Made by a program: the position numbers and the translations under genes
Origin: Pseudomonas fluorescens
Lineage (GTDB): Bacteria > Pseudomonadota > Gammaproteobacteria > Pseudomonadales > Pseudomonadaceae
Length of the DNA stretch: 64,000 nt
Direction: 5' to 3'
Assembly (NCBI RefSeq): GCF_004683905.1
Contig: NZ_CP038438.1
Location: forward strand, 2,542,001-2,606,000
Shown: one piece after another, positions 1-8,090 of the stretch
Position numbering within the stretch: the first letter of the stretch is position 1
How the letters are laid out: the number at the start of each line of letters is the position of its first letter
Notes under the pieces: generated by a model
Told to the model about the DNA's origin: nothing
What the model saw: only the letters and a program-made list of their open reading frames with translations
Database searches by the model: none

Positions 1-1
1 G

Positions 2-1795
2 CGGGCGCTGCTGATCGCGGCGGCAGCACAGCAATGGAAAGTCAGCCCCGACAGCTGCAGCACCGAAGAAGGTCGGGTGGTTCATCTGCCCAGCAAACGC
101 AGCCTCGGCTACGGCGAACTGGTCGGCGTGGCGGCGCATTTGCCGGCGCCGGCCGGTGTCACGCTGAAGGATCCGACGCAGTTCAAATACATCGGCAAAC
201 TGCGGCACAAGCGCGATGCCGCGGCCAAGGTCTGCGGGCGCTTCAAGTACAGCATCGACGTGCAGTTGCCGGGGATGATGGTGGCAGTGATTCAGCGCGC
301 GCCGGTGGTCGGGGCGAAAGTCGTCAGCGTGAATTCGGCGGCGGCATTGCAGGTGCCGGGCGTGCGCCAGGTGCTTGCAATCCCTGGGCGCCCGGACGTG
401 CTCGGCGGCAATCTGGAAGGCGTCGCGGTGCTGGCCGAGACGTTCTGGGCGGCGCAGCAGGGGCGCAAAGTGCTGGAGATCAAATGGAGCGATTCGCCGC
501 TGGCCGGGTTCGACAGCGCGGAACTGGCCAAGGCCCAGGCTGCCGCTATTTCCGACCCGAACAGCCAAACCATCAAAGCCATGACGCATGGCGATGTCGG
601 CGCGCAATGGCCGCACGCGGCGCAACTGATCGAAGCCGATTACCGCATGCCGTACAAGGTGCAGAACCCGCTGGAACCAATCTGCATCACCGCGCACGTG
701 CAGGACAGCGCAATCACCTATTGGGGCGGCGTGCAGGTGCCATCGTCAGCGCTGGAAGCCGCGCAAACCGTGTGTGGCATCGCCAAGGACAAAGTCACCA
801 TCAACGAACTGGTATCCGGCGGCAGTTTCGGTGCGCGGGAAGCCAAATACTGGTTGTTCGAGGTGGCGTATCTGGCGCAGCAAACCGGTGTACCGGTGAA
901 GTTGCTCAACAGTCGTGAAGACGAGATGCACGCACTGTTCAATCACCCGGCCACACTGCACCGAGTCAAAGGCGCGTTGGATGCCCAGGGCAACCTCGCT
1001 GCGCTGAAACTGCACGCGGTATCACCCGCCTCGCCGGAGCAGTGGGAGCCGGGCTATTTCGAACGCCCGGATCACATGGATTACAGCACCACCGAAGCGA
1101 TCACCGCGTGGGACTTCGCCTACCGTCCGCCGCATCTGGAGCTGAACTGGGTCAAGCACGAAAGCCATGTGCCCAGCGGCTGGTATCGCTCGGTGAGCTT
1201 CATCCCCAACGTGTTCGCCGTCGAGAGTTTCATGGACGAACTGGCCCATGCGGCAGGCGCGGATCCGCTGGCGTTCCGTCTGGCCAACATGCAGGAGCGG
1301 CCACGGCATGTGGCGGTGCTGAAACAGGCTGCCGAACGCGCCGGATGGGGCCAGCCGTTACCGCCCGGCACTGCGTTGGGGATTGCGACCAATCAGGGTT
1401 ACACCAGTTTTATCGCGGTGGTGGCGCGGGTCGCGACGGTCGATGGCAAGTCGAAAGTGGAGAAGCTGACCTGCGTGGTCGATTGCGGTCTGGCGGTGTC
1501 GCCGGGCGGGGTCGAGGAGCAGATCTACGGCGGACTGATGTGGGGCTTGGGCCATGCGTTGTTTGATCGCCTCGACATTCAACAGGGCAGGGTGGTGCAG
1601 AGCAATTTCCACGACTACCGCGTGACCCGCATGTCGGACATGCCGGCCACCGATATCGTGGTGCTGGATGGCGAGCCGGGCAAGCCCGGTGGCGTAGGCG
1701 AGTTGGGCAGTCCGTCGGTGGCGCCGGCGATTGCCAACGCCTTGTTTGCGCTGACCGGCGTGCGCCAGCGCTCAACGCCGCTGAGTCCGGGGTAA
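2..1795 (+). CDS. Molybdopterin-binding subunit of a xanthine dehydrogenase/aldehyde oxidase-family enzyme (5' part outside window)
   Basis: The reading frame is open from the first bases, so the N-terminus lies left of the window and 597 residues are visible. Family hallmarks are a GGSFGAR loop near visible residue 255, the region VVDCGLAVSP, and a C-terminal GGVGELG containing the conserved glutamate that acts as general base in this family (about visible residue 567). Such proteins bind the molybdopterin cytosine dinucleotide cofactor and hydroxylate aldehydes or N-heterocycles, with electrons passed to a small 2Fe-2S subunit. It resembles the complete subunit at 43397-45559, so it is probably of the isoquinoline 1-oxidoreductase beta type. 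The substrate cannot be told. A LysR gene follows after 5 bases and probably shares the transcript. Confidence 0.9.
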   Translation, partial: RALLIAAAAQQWKVSPDSCSTEEGRVVHLPSKRSLGYGELVGVAAHLPAPAGVTLKDPTQFKYIGKLRHKRDAAAKVCGRFKYSIDVQLPGMMVAVIQRAPVVGAKVVSVNSAAALQVPGVRQVLAIPGRPDVLGGNLEGVAVLAETFWAAQQGRKVLEIKWSDSPLAGFDSAELAKAQAAAISDPNSQTIKAMTHGDVGAQWPHAAQLIEADYRMPYKVQNPLEPICITAHVQDSAITYWGGVQVPSSALEAAQTVCGIAKDKVTINELVSGGSFGAREAKYWLFEVAYLAQQTGVPVKLLNSREDEMHALFNHPATLHRVKGALDAQGNLAALKLHAVSPASPEQWEPGYFERPDHMDYSTTEAITAWDFAYRPPHLELNWVKHESHVPSGWYRSVSFIPNVFAVESFMDELAHAAGADPLAFRLANMQERPRHVAVLKQAAERAGWGQPLPPGTALGIATNQGYTSFIAVVARVATVDGKSKVEKLTCVVDCGLAVSPGGVEEQIYGGLMWGLGHALFDRLDIQQGRVVQSNFHDYRVTRMSDMPATDIVVLDGEPGKPGGVGELGSPSVAPAIANALFALTGVRQRSTPLSPG

Positions 1796-1800
1796 GCGCC

Positions 1801-2694
1801 ATGGACCTGCGCCTGCTGCGGTACTTCATGGCCCTGGCCGATGAGCTGCATTTCGGTCGGGCGGCGGAGCGTTTGCACATCTGCCAGCCACCGCTGAGCC
1901 AGCAGATTCGCCTGCTGGAGGAGGAGCTGGGCACGCCGTTGTTCGAGCGCAGTCACCACCGGGTCGAACTGACAGCGGCGGGGCAGATGCTCAAGGAGCA
2001 GGCGCCGCTGGTGTTCGAACAACTGGAACGGGCGCTGGACCTGACGCGCCAGACCGGGCGCGGGCAGCTTGGCGAGCTGGAAATCGGCATGATCAGCTCG
2101 GTGATGGTCGGCGTGCTGCCCAGAGCCCTGCACCTGTTTCGCGAGCGCTATCCGCAGGTGAACTGGCGCCTGCATGAAATGACCCCGGCGGCGCAGGTCA
2201 AGGCGTTGAAGGAAAAACGTATCGACGCCTGCGTGTTTCGCGTGGGTTATGACGATCCGTTGCTGCGCAACGAGTTGTTGATCTACGAGCCGATTCATGT
2301 GGTGATGCCGGCCGATCATCCGCTGGCCAGCCGCGAGCTTCTGGCCCCGGCGGATCTGGCACAGGAACCGTTTGTCGCGCTGGAACTGAAGCAGTCGCGG
2401 TTCGCCAACTTCCTTTATCAGTGCTGCATTCAGGCCGGATTCACCCCGCAGATCCGCCAGCAGGTGATCGAGGTGCAGACCTTGCTCAGTCTGGTGCGCG
2501 CCGGTTTCGGGGTGGCGCTGCTGCCTGCTTCTATCGAGCAGTTGGCCCCGGCTGGGTTGGTGTTTCGCAAGCTGACACCGGCGCTGCCGGAGGTGCCGTT
2601 GTATGCGACTTACCGGGCGGATGATGCCTCGCCAGTGCTCAAGCTGTTTCTCGATACGTTGCGGGAGCTGGTGGAAACTTCAGATCACCATTGA
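1801..2694 (+). CDS. LysR-family transcriptional regulator
   Basis: The 297-residue protein has a winged helix-turn-helix at residues 1-60, with the typical run FGRAAERLHICQPPLSQQIR and the LFER turn. An effector-binding domain of two alpha/beta lobes follows, at roughly residues 90-290. The N-terminus resembles the BenM/CatM/CatR branch of the family (by eye). The ATG lies 5 bases after the stop of the molybdenum hydroxylase gene. This same-strand arrangement differs from the usual divergent LysR layout and suggests co-transcription and control of that enzyme, which is an inference. A REP pair follows directly downstream. Confidence 0.92.
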   Translation: MDLRLLRYFMALADELHFGRAAERLHICQPPLSQQIRLLEEELGTPLFERSHHRVELTAAGQMLKEQAPLVFEQLERALDLTRQTGRGQLGELEIGMISSVMVGVLPRALHLFRERYPQVNWRLHEMTPAAQVKALKEKRIDACVFRVGYDDPLLRNELLIYEPIHVVMPADHPLASRELLAPADLAQEPFVALELKQSRFANFLYQCCIQAGFTPQIRQQVIEVQTLLSLVRAGFGVALLPASIEQLAPAGLVFRKLTPALPEVPLYATYRADDASPVLKLFLDTLRELVETSDHH

Positions 2695-2696
2695 TC

Positions 2697-2791
2697 CCCT
2701 GTAGGAGTGAGCCTGCTCGCGATAGCAGTGTGTCAGTCAGAGTTGATGTGGCTGACAGACCGCTATCGCGAGCAGGCTCACTCCTACAGGG
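2697..2791. repeat. REP inverted pair (REPIN-like), GTAGGAGTGAGCCTGCTCGC type
   Basis: Two nearly perfect inverted arms, CCCTGTAGGAGTGAGCCTGC... and its complement, surround a short loop. The element starts 2 bases after the LysR stop codon. Paired inverted REPs of this kind are common extragenic elements in Pseudomonas, mobilised in trans by RAYT transposases. They can form a long hairpin at the 3' end of a transcript. Confidence 0.9.
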
Positions 2792-2875
2792 ATTTGTGGT
2801 GTTGTTGAAGAGTTCGGCACGATCACGAACGCCTGCGGTCGTAATCTTCACACGCGAATTCCCTGTGGAGATCCA

Positions 2876-4372
2876 ATGAGCCAGGAAGTCCTGACCACTG
2901 AAACCAACCGTCGCCAGCTGCAGCAGATCATCGCCGGGCTGTCCGACGGGGTGATTCTGCTGGAGCTCGATCAGAGCATCCTCTGGGCCAATGAGGCGGC
3001 GCTGGCGATGCACGGTGTCAGCCGGATCGGTGAGCTGGGCACTAATGCCGATGAGTATGCCAAGCGCTTCAGCCTGCGCTATCGCAACAATCATACGGTG
3101 CCCCCGGAACACTATCCGATCAGCCGCGCTGCACGCTGCGAAGCCTTCAACGACGTGCTGATCGAAGTGTCTGCCGTGAATGATCCCGAGCACGTCTGGG
3201 TGCACAGCGTGCGCAGCATGATCCTGACTGATCGCGAAGGGCAGCCGGAGTCACTGGTGCTGATCATGAGCGACGTCACCGATTGGGCGAACGCCGAGCA
3301 GCGCTTCGAAAAGACCTTCAATGCCAACCCGGCGCCGGCGGTGATCTGCCGCCTCAGCGATTTGCGCTACATCAAGGTCAATCCGGGGTTTCTGGAGATG
3401 ACCGGTTACACCCGCGAGCAGGTGATCGGCACCTCGGCCTATGAAATCGACATCTTCGAGCAGGCCGAAAAAAAGGATCTGGCGATCCAGCGCCTGCGCG
3501 ATGTGGCGACCATTCCGCAGATGCAGGCTCAACTGCGCCTGCCCGATGGCGGCAGCAAGCAAGTGATCGTCGCCGGGCAACCGTTGGTGCTCAATGATGA
3601 GGATTGCATGCTGTTTTCCTTCGTCGACATGGAGCTGCGCCACAAGGCCGAAGTTGCGCTGCGTCAGAGTGAAGAGCGCTTTGCCAAGGCGTTCCGCCTG
3701 ACTCCGGTGCCGATTCTGATCTGCACCGCCGACGAACAGCAGGTGATCGATGTCAATCAGGCGTTCCTCGACACCCTGGCGTACGAGAATGACGACGTCG
3801 TCGGCAAAACCGTGACGCAGCTGAATTTCATTGACGACGATGGTGCGCGGGCCCGACTGCTGACCGCCTTGGCGAAAAGCGGACGAGTGGATCGGGTCGA
3901 TGTGCGGGTGCGCAAGAAGGACGCGGATCTGCTGGAGTGCGCGGTGTCTGCGGACACCGTGAATATTCAGGACACGCCGTGCTATCTGCTGGTGCTGATG
4001 GACATCACCGAACGCAAGCGCACCGAGCTGGAGCTGGTGGCGGCGATTGAAGAGGTGATGAAAGACGCTTCGTGGTTCAGCCGGACGCTGATCGAAAAAC
4101 TGGCCAATGTGAAGAAGGTCAACTCGCCGCAACTGCCGAGCGTGTCGTTCACTGACCTGACGGCGCGTGAGCGCGACGTGCTGGGGCTGATCTGCGAAGG
4201 CCTGGCCGACAAGGAGATCGCCGCCCGCCTGAAACTCGCGCCGAACACCGTGCGCAATCATGTGGCGACCGTGTATTCCAAGCTTGATGTACACAGTCGC
4301 AGCGAGGCGATTGTCTGGGCGCGGGAGCGTGGTCTGTTTTCTGGCGAGCGCGGCGCGAAGGGTCAGCGGTAG
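2876..4372 (+). CDS. Regulator with three PAS domains and a LuxR-type helix-turn-helix
   Basis: This 498-residue protein has three consecutive PAS sensor modules, at about residues 10-130, 140-255 and 270-385. The second and third contain typical segments such as VNPGFLEMTGYTREQVIGTS and VNQAFLDTLAYENDDVVGKT. A helical linker leads to a LuxR/GerE DNA-binding domain at 429-490 (TARERDVLGLICEGLADKEI). It has no receiver domain and no kinase domain, so signal and output sit in one cytosolic polypeptide. The ligand is unknown. The ATG is preceded by GGAG at a suitable distance. A 12-base direct repeat just after the stop codon may be a binding site (reported separately). Confidence 0.88.
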   Translation: MSQEVLTTETNRRQLQQIIAGLSDGVILLELDQSILWANEAALAMHGVSRIGELGTNADEYAKRFSLRYRNNHTVPPEHYPISRAARCEAFNDVLIEVSAVNDPEHVWVHSVRSMILTDREGQPESLVLIMSDVTDWANAEQRFEKTFNANPAPAVICRLSDLRYIKVNPGFLEMTGYTREQVIGTSAYEIDIFEQAEKKDLAIQRLRDVATIPQMQAQLRLPDGGSKQVIVAGQPLVLNDEDCMLFSFVDMELRHKAEVALRQSEERFAKAFRLTPVPILICTADEQQVIDVNQAFLDTLAYENDDVVGKTVTQLNFIDDDGARARLLTALAKSGRVDRVDVRVRKKDADLLECAVSADTVNIQDTPCYLLVLMDITERKRTELELVAAIEEVMKDASWFSRTLIEKLANVKKVNSPQLPSVSFTDLTARERDVLGLICEGLADKEIAARLKLAPNTVRNHVATVYSKLDVHSRSEAIVWARERGLFSGERGAKGQR

Positions 4373-4406
4373 GTGCAAATGCACTAGCTGATGCGGTGCA
4401 AATGCA
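4372..4406. promoter_or_regulatory. Direct repeat GGTGCAAATGCA, two copies 23 bases apart
   Basis: GGTGCAAATGCA occurs at 4372-4383 and again identically at 4395-4406. Each copy contains TGCA-AA-TGCA, a small dyad. The pair lies between the PAS-LuxR gene and the DUF1652-like gene, about 100 bases before the latter's ATG. Two turns of spacing and internal dyads fit an operator for a dimeric regulator, possibly the adjacent LuxR-type protein. That link is inference. Confidence 0.35.
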
Positions 4407-4507
4407 GGTTCTGGTGAGATAGGGCAGTTCTTAGTCTGTTGGGGTGCGATACGAGCCTGTTTGGCTTGGGATCGTCTCCCTTCGAAACAGCTAAAGGAAC
4501 AGGCTCC

Positions 4508-4765
4508 ATGATGAATCTTGCGCAGTTGCGCGCCAGCCTCGAACAGAGTTTTTCGCCATTGGCGTGCGAGTGTTCAGTGGATGGGGATCATTCGCTGACG
4601 GTGAAGTTGTATCACCCGGATTCGGGGCAGGTGGATCTGGTGATCAGTGGGTTGAAGCTCAATGCGTTGCGTACGCCTGAGTCGGTGGCGGCGCTGGTGG
4701 ATGAGTTGCGGTATGAGTTGGAGAGCAATTCTTTGCGGGCTGCTCGGGATCCGGATATGGCCTAG
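4508..4765 (+). CDS. Small DUF1652-like protein
   Basis: The protein has 85 residues, with the pattern CECSVDGDHSLTVKLYHPDSG followed by VDLVISGL and a C-terminal helix with LVDELRYELE. This resembles the short DUF1652 proteins present in several copies in Pseudomonas genomes, whose function I do not know. The first ATG of an ATGATG pair was chosen because AAAGGA lies about 10 bases upstream. An in-frame extension to 4439 lacks a ribosome-binding site. An IS256-family element begins 25 bases after the stop codon, so the native 3' flank and any terminator have been displaced. Confidence 0.7.
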   Translation: MMNLAQLRASLEQSFSPLACECSVDGDHSLTVKLYHPDSGQVDLVISGLKLNALRTPESVAALVDELRYELESNSLRAARDPDMA

Positions 4766-4782
4766 GGTTTTGGTGTTGGTTT

Positions 4783-4790
4783 GTTTTGGG
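4783..4790. repeat. Left copy of IS256 target-site duplication
   Basis: GTTTTGGG immediately precedes the left terminal inverted repeat and is repeated exactly at 6164-6171 after the right end. It restores the pre-insertion site when one copy and the element are removed. Confidence 0.85.
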
Positions 4791-6163
4791 GGGAGTGTCA
4801 TAAATTTTGTGTTCGGGCATAACATGTCGCAGAGGTGCATGTATGCCGACCAAAAAGAAACCGGCCCGAGAGGCCCAGCGTGACCTTCCTTCCATTCCCC
4901 AAGAGCTGATCGACCAGTTCGTCAGCGGCCCGATGAGTGCCGACGCTATTCAGGATGCCGCGATGGCGTTTAAGAAAGCGCTGATCGAGCGAGCCCTTGG
5001 CGCCGAGATGGGGCACCACCTTGGTTATCCTCAGGGCGCGGAGCGCCCTGAGGATTCGAGTAATCAGCGTAATGGCAGAAGCAGCAAGACCGTGCTGACC
5101 GAAGACGGCCCGTTGCGTCTGGATATTCCCAGAGACCGCGACGGCAGTTTCGCCCCGATCCTGATCCCCAAGCACGAGCGCCGTTTCACGGGTTTCGACG
5201 ACAAAATCATCGCCATGTATGCCCGTGGCATGAGCGTTCGCGAGATTCGTGCTTTCCTCTCGGAACAGTACGGCACAGATGTCTCTCATGACTTCATCAG
5301 CTCCGTCACCGATGCGGTTCTGGAGGAAGTCAGTACCTGGCAGCAACGCCCGCTTGAGCCCATGTATCCGGTCATTTTCTTCGATGCTCTGCGGGTCAAG
5401 ATCCGTGACGAAGGCGTGGTTCGCAATAAGGCCATCTACTTGGCTCTGGGCGTGCTGCCGGATGGGACCCGAGATATTTTGGGGATCTGGATCGAGAACA
5501 CTGAAGGTGCCAAGTTCTGGATGAAGGTCTTCAATGACCTCAAAACCCGGGGCGTCGAAGACGTGCTGATCGCGGTAACTGACGGGCTCAAAGGTATGCC
5601 GGAGGCTTTGAGTGCGGTGTTTCCAGAGACAACGCTGCAGACATGCATCGTCCATTTGATCCGCAACAGCCTTGATTACGCGGCGTGGGACAAGCGCCGT
5701 GAACTGGCCAAGGCCCTTAAGCCGATTTATCAAGCTCTCAATGCCGATGTCGCCGAACAGGCTCTGGACGCCTTCGAAGCGGGGCCGTGGGGCAAGCAGT
5801 ATCCGACGATAGCGGCGGCTTGGAGACGCGCCTGGGAGCGGGTTATCCCATTTTTCGTGTTCCCACCCGCGATACGCAAAGTGATCTACACCACCAACGC
5901 GATCGAAAGCATCAATTCGCAGTTACGCAAGATCATCAAGACAAGAGGCCACTTTCCAACCGATGAGGCGGCGACAAAACTGATCTGGCTGGCGCTGAAA
6001 AACATCACCGCCAACTGGGGCAGCGCCGCCCATGACTGGAAAAACGCCATGAATCAGTTTGCGGTTTTATATGGAGACCGATTCATCAGGCCGAACTGGT
6101 GAAATGAAGGCCTGCCTGACGGCAGGCCATTACCGGCCCGCACACAAAAAATCTGACACTCTC
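4791..6163 (+). mobile_element. Complete IS256-family insertion sequence
   Basis: The 1373-bp element carries one transposase gene bounded by 28-bp imperfect terminal inverted repeats at 4791-4818 and 6136-6163 (ends GGGAGTGTCA and, on the other strand, GAGAGTGTCA). It is flanked by the identical 8-bp direct repeat GTTTTGGG at 4783-4790 and 6164-6171. IS256-family elements typically duplicate 8-9 bp. The intact frame, matching ends and perfect duplication indicate a complete and fairly recent insertion, placed just behind the DUF1652-like gene without breaking a recognisable gene. Confidence 0.93.
4843..6102 (+). CDS. IS256-family (Mutator superfamily) transposase
   Basis: This 419-residue protein is the normal size for IS256 transposases. 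DDE acidic residues are visible in FFDALRVKIRD, in AVTDGLKGMPEA and in TTNAIESINSQLRK. The N-terminal part (residues 1-150) is the usual helical DNA-binding region, with GRSSKTVLTEDG and GSFAPILIPKHERR. The ATG at 4843 follows AGAGG and begins MPTKKK; an in-frame ATG-less extension to 4807 runs into the left inverted repeat and was not used. The frame is uninterrupted, so the enzyme is likely functional. Confidence 0.95.
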   Translation: MPTKKKPAREAQRDLPSIPQELIDQFVSGPMSADAIQDAAMAFKKALIERALGAEMGHHLGYPQGAERPEDSSNQRNGRSSKTVLTEDGPLRLDIPRDRDGSFAPILIPKHERRFTGFDDKIIAMYARGMSVREIRAFLSEQYGTDVSHDFISSVTDAVLEEVSTWQQRPLEPMYPVIFFDALRVKIRDEGVVRNKAIYLALGVLPDGTRDILGIWIENTEGAKFWMKVFNDLKTRGVEDVLIAVTDGLKGMPEALSAVFPETTLQTCIVHLIRNSLDYAAWDKRRELAKALKPIYQALNADVAEQALDAFEAGPWGKQYPTIAAAWRRAWERVIPFFVFPPAIRKVIYTTNAIESINSQLRKIIKTRGHFPTDEAATKLIWLALKNITANWGSAAHDWKNAMNQFAVLYGDRFIRPNW

Positions 6164-6171
6164 GTTTTGGG
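6164..6171. repeat. Right copy of IS256 target-site duplication
   Basis: GTTTTGGG directly follows the right terminal inverted repeat, identical to 4783-4790. Confidence 0.85.
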
Positions 6172-6720
6172 TGTATATCCGTTGCTGCGGTAACGGTCAC
6201 TTAGGGTTCCGCCCTTACGGCGGGTCACTTTTTCCAGACGCCGAAAAAGTAACCAAAAAGGCTTTACCCTGACGTTCGGCCCTCGCTTAGGCTCGGGTTC
6301 CTTCGCTGCGGGATTCATCCGGGGGGCAGCGCCTACGGTTTGCTTCGCTGCACCTCCTCTCGCTGTGTTTGGCTGCGCCAAACGGTCGCTGCGCTCCCAC
6401 CCCCGGATAAATCCCTCCACTCAGCCTGCCGACGGGCCCTCAGATCAAAAGCGGTACTCGAGCTAACGCTCATTGTGTTGAGTGGGGCGGCTTCGCCGCA
6501 TGGGGGGCTCGCTCTCTGAATTGCAGGAGTCAGCCTGCTGGTGAAGGCGGCCTGACAGCCGACCAATTTTTGGTGATGCACCCGGCCCAACTGTGGGAGC
6601 GGGCTTGCTCGCGAAGGCGGCCTGACAGCTGACCCATTTCAGTCAGGAATACTCAACCCCTGTGGGAGCTGGCTTGCCAGCGATGGCGGCCTTCCAGTCA
6701 AAAAATTCTTGTTGATGTAC
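6172..6720. repeat. Gene-free mosaic of intergenic repeats
   Basis: About 550 bases hold no convincing gene. The first part contains a hairpin ACTTTTTC...GAAAAAGT (6227-6250) within a GC-skewed segment (gcccttacggcgggtcac) that I believe recurs in Pseudomonas genomes and generates spurious small open frames. From about 6520 there are single REP-like units: a degenerate one at 6520-6560, GTGGGAGCGGGCTTGCTCGC near 6594-6615, and a variant GTGGGAGCTGGCTTGCCAGC near 6661-6685. A 96-codon open frame on the minus strand (6130-6420) overlaps the IS end and these repeats and is not accepted as a gene. Confidence 0.6.
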
Positions 6721-6896
6721 CCCTCCCAAACAGAGTTACTCCCCGCAAAATCGACAGCCAATTCCCTTATCCCCCTCCATTTCACTGGCGCTTACAGGGT
6801 GGTCGGCTATAAAGAATGAGTGGTCAGGTCTTCCGTCATCCGCGGTATTCGTGCGCGATTGCGGAAGTGGCTCTTCCATTCATCGCGGGTCGTCCT

Positions 6897-7118
6897 ATGA
6901 ATAATCCTGGGAAACGCGTGTATCTGCCGTTGTCGCTGGCTTTCTCTGTCGCGCTATTGAGCGGCTGCGCCAGTCCTCCGCCACCGCCTCCTGCTGCACC
7001 GCCACCACCGCCGGTGCGTACCTGTCAGACCCTGGAAAACACTCAGGTGTCGGGCGATATGTATGTTGACGAGCAGGTCACTCGGCATATCACCACCACC
7101 CGGTGTGTCACGCAATAG
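6897..7118 (+). CDS. Small proline-rich lipoprotein
   Basis: The product is 73 residues long. A signal sequence (residues 1-25) ends in the lipobox LLSGC, so processing should leave a lipidated cysteine. A run of SPPPPPPAAPPPPPV and a short tail with two further cysteines (RTCQTLENT... and TTRCVTQ) follow. The ATG at 6897 was chosen because it places the signal peptide at the N-terminus; a longer frame from 6816 would bury it. It sits alone between repeats. Function unknown; the location is probably the periplasmic face of a membrane. Confidence 0.7.
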   Translation: MNNPGKRVYLPLSLAFSVALLSGCASPPPPPPAAPPPPPVRTCQTLENTQVSGDMYVDEQVTRHITTTRCVTQ

Positions 7119-7185
7119 TGCTGTAGGGGTACTTGCCGGTGCACTTTGTCAGGCAATTACCCAAAGTCACTGTCTTACGGATAAC

Positions 7186-7280
7186 CCCTGTGGGAGCGGG
7201 CTTGCTCGCGAATGCGGTGTGTCATTCAAGGCAATGCTGCCTGACACTCCGACTTCGCGAGCAAGCCCGCTCCCACAGGG
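7186..7280. repeat. REP inverted pair, GTGGGAGCGGGCTTGCTCGC type
   Basis: Inverted arms CCCTGTGGGAGCGGGCTTGC and complement, about 36 bases each, surround a short spacer. It lies between the lipoprotein gene and the convergent SDR gene and may serve both 3' ends. Confidence 0.9.
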
Positions 7281-7300
7281 TTAATCATTTGTCAGAGAGA

Positions 7301-8068
7301 TCAGGACAGGAACCCACCATCCACATTCAGCGAAACCCCGGTGGTGTAGCTCGATGCATCACTTGCCAGATACAGCACCGCCCCGGCCATTTCACTCGGA
7401 TCGGCCACGCGCTTGAGCGGGATCTGCGTCAGTGCCTGCTTGAGGATCGCGTCATTCTTCACCAAGGCCGAAGCGAATTTGGTGTCGGTCAGGCCCGGCA
7501 GCAAGGCGTTGCAGCGGATGCCGAATTGCGCGCATTCCTTGGCGAAGACTTTGGTCATGTTGATCACGGCGGCCTTGGTCACCGAGTAGATGCCCTGGAA
7601 CACGCCCGGTGAAATCCCGTTGATCGAGGCGACGTTGATGATGCTGCCGCCACCGTTCTCGCGCATCAGCTTGCCGGCTTCCACCGACATGAAGAAGTAG
7701 CCACGGATGTTCACGTCGACAGTCTTCTGGAACGCACCCAGATCGGTGTCCAGCACGTTGCAGAACTGCGGGTTGGTCGCCGCGTTGTTCACCAGAATAT
7801 CGAGGCGACCGAACTGTTCCTTGATCCCGGCGAAGACTTGGCTGATCTGTTCCATTTCACCAATGTGGCAGGCCACGGCGGTGGCCTTGCCGCCGGCGGC
7901 GATGATCGCGTCGGCGACGTGCTGGCAGCCTTCGAGCTTGCGGCTCGAGACGATCACGTGGGCGCCTTGCTGGGCCAGCAGTTTGGCGATGGCTTCGCCG
8001 ATGCCACGGCTGGCGCCGGAGACGAATGCGATTTTGCCGTCGAGGTCGAACAACTGAGTCTTGGACAT
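7301..8068 (-). CDS. Short-chain dehydrogenase/reductase (SDR)
   Basis: The 255-residue protein is a classical SDR: cofactor motif SGASRGIGEAIA at residues 17-28, NNAAT in the middle, and the catalytic Ser and Tyr-X3-Lys in NVASINGISPGVFQGIYSVTK. It should be a cytosolic NAD(P)-dependent oxidoreductase. The ATG at 8068 (MSKTQLF) is preceded by GGAACC; a longer frame to 8110 overlaps the preceding gene and lacks a ribosome site. It lies 22 bases downstream of the phosphotransferase gene on the same strand, a pairing often seen in acyl-CoA or alcohol catabolism. Substrate unknown. Confidence 0.9.
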   Translation of the reverse strand: MSKTQLFDLDGKIAFVSGASRGIGEAIAKLLAQQGAHVIVSSRKLEGCQHVADAIIAAGGKATAVACHIGEMEQISQVFAGIKEQFGRLDILVNNAATNPQFCNVLDTDLGAFQKTVDVNIRGYFFMSVEAGKLMRENGGGSIINVASINGISPGVFQGIYSVTKAAVINMTKVFAKECAQFGIRCNALLPGLTDTKFASALVKNDAILKQALTQIPLKRVADPSEMAGAVLYLASDASSYTTGVSLNVDGGFLS

Positions 8069-8090
8069 AAGGGTTCCTTGGTGTGGGCCG

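Noticed and set aside
6130..6420. A 96-codon minus-strand frame overlapping the right IS end
   Set aside because: Part of it lies in the IS inverted repeat and the rest in repetitive intergenic DNA; no ribosome site.
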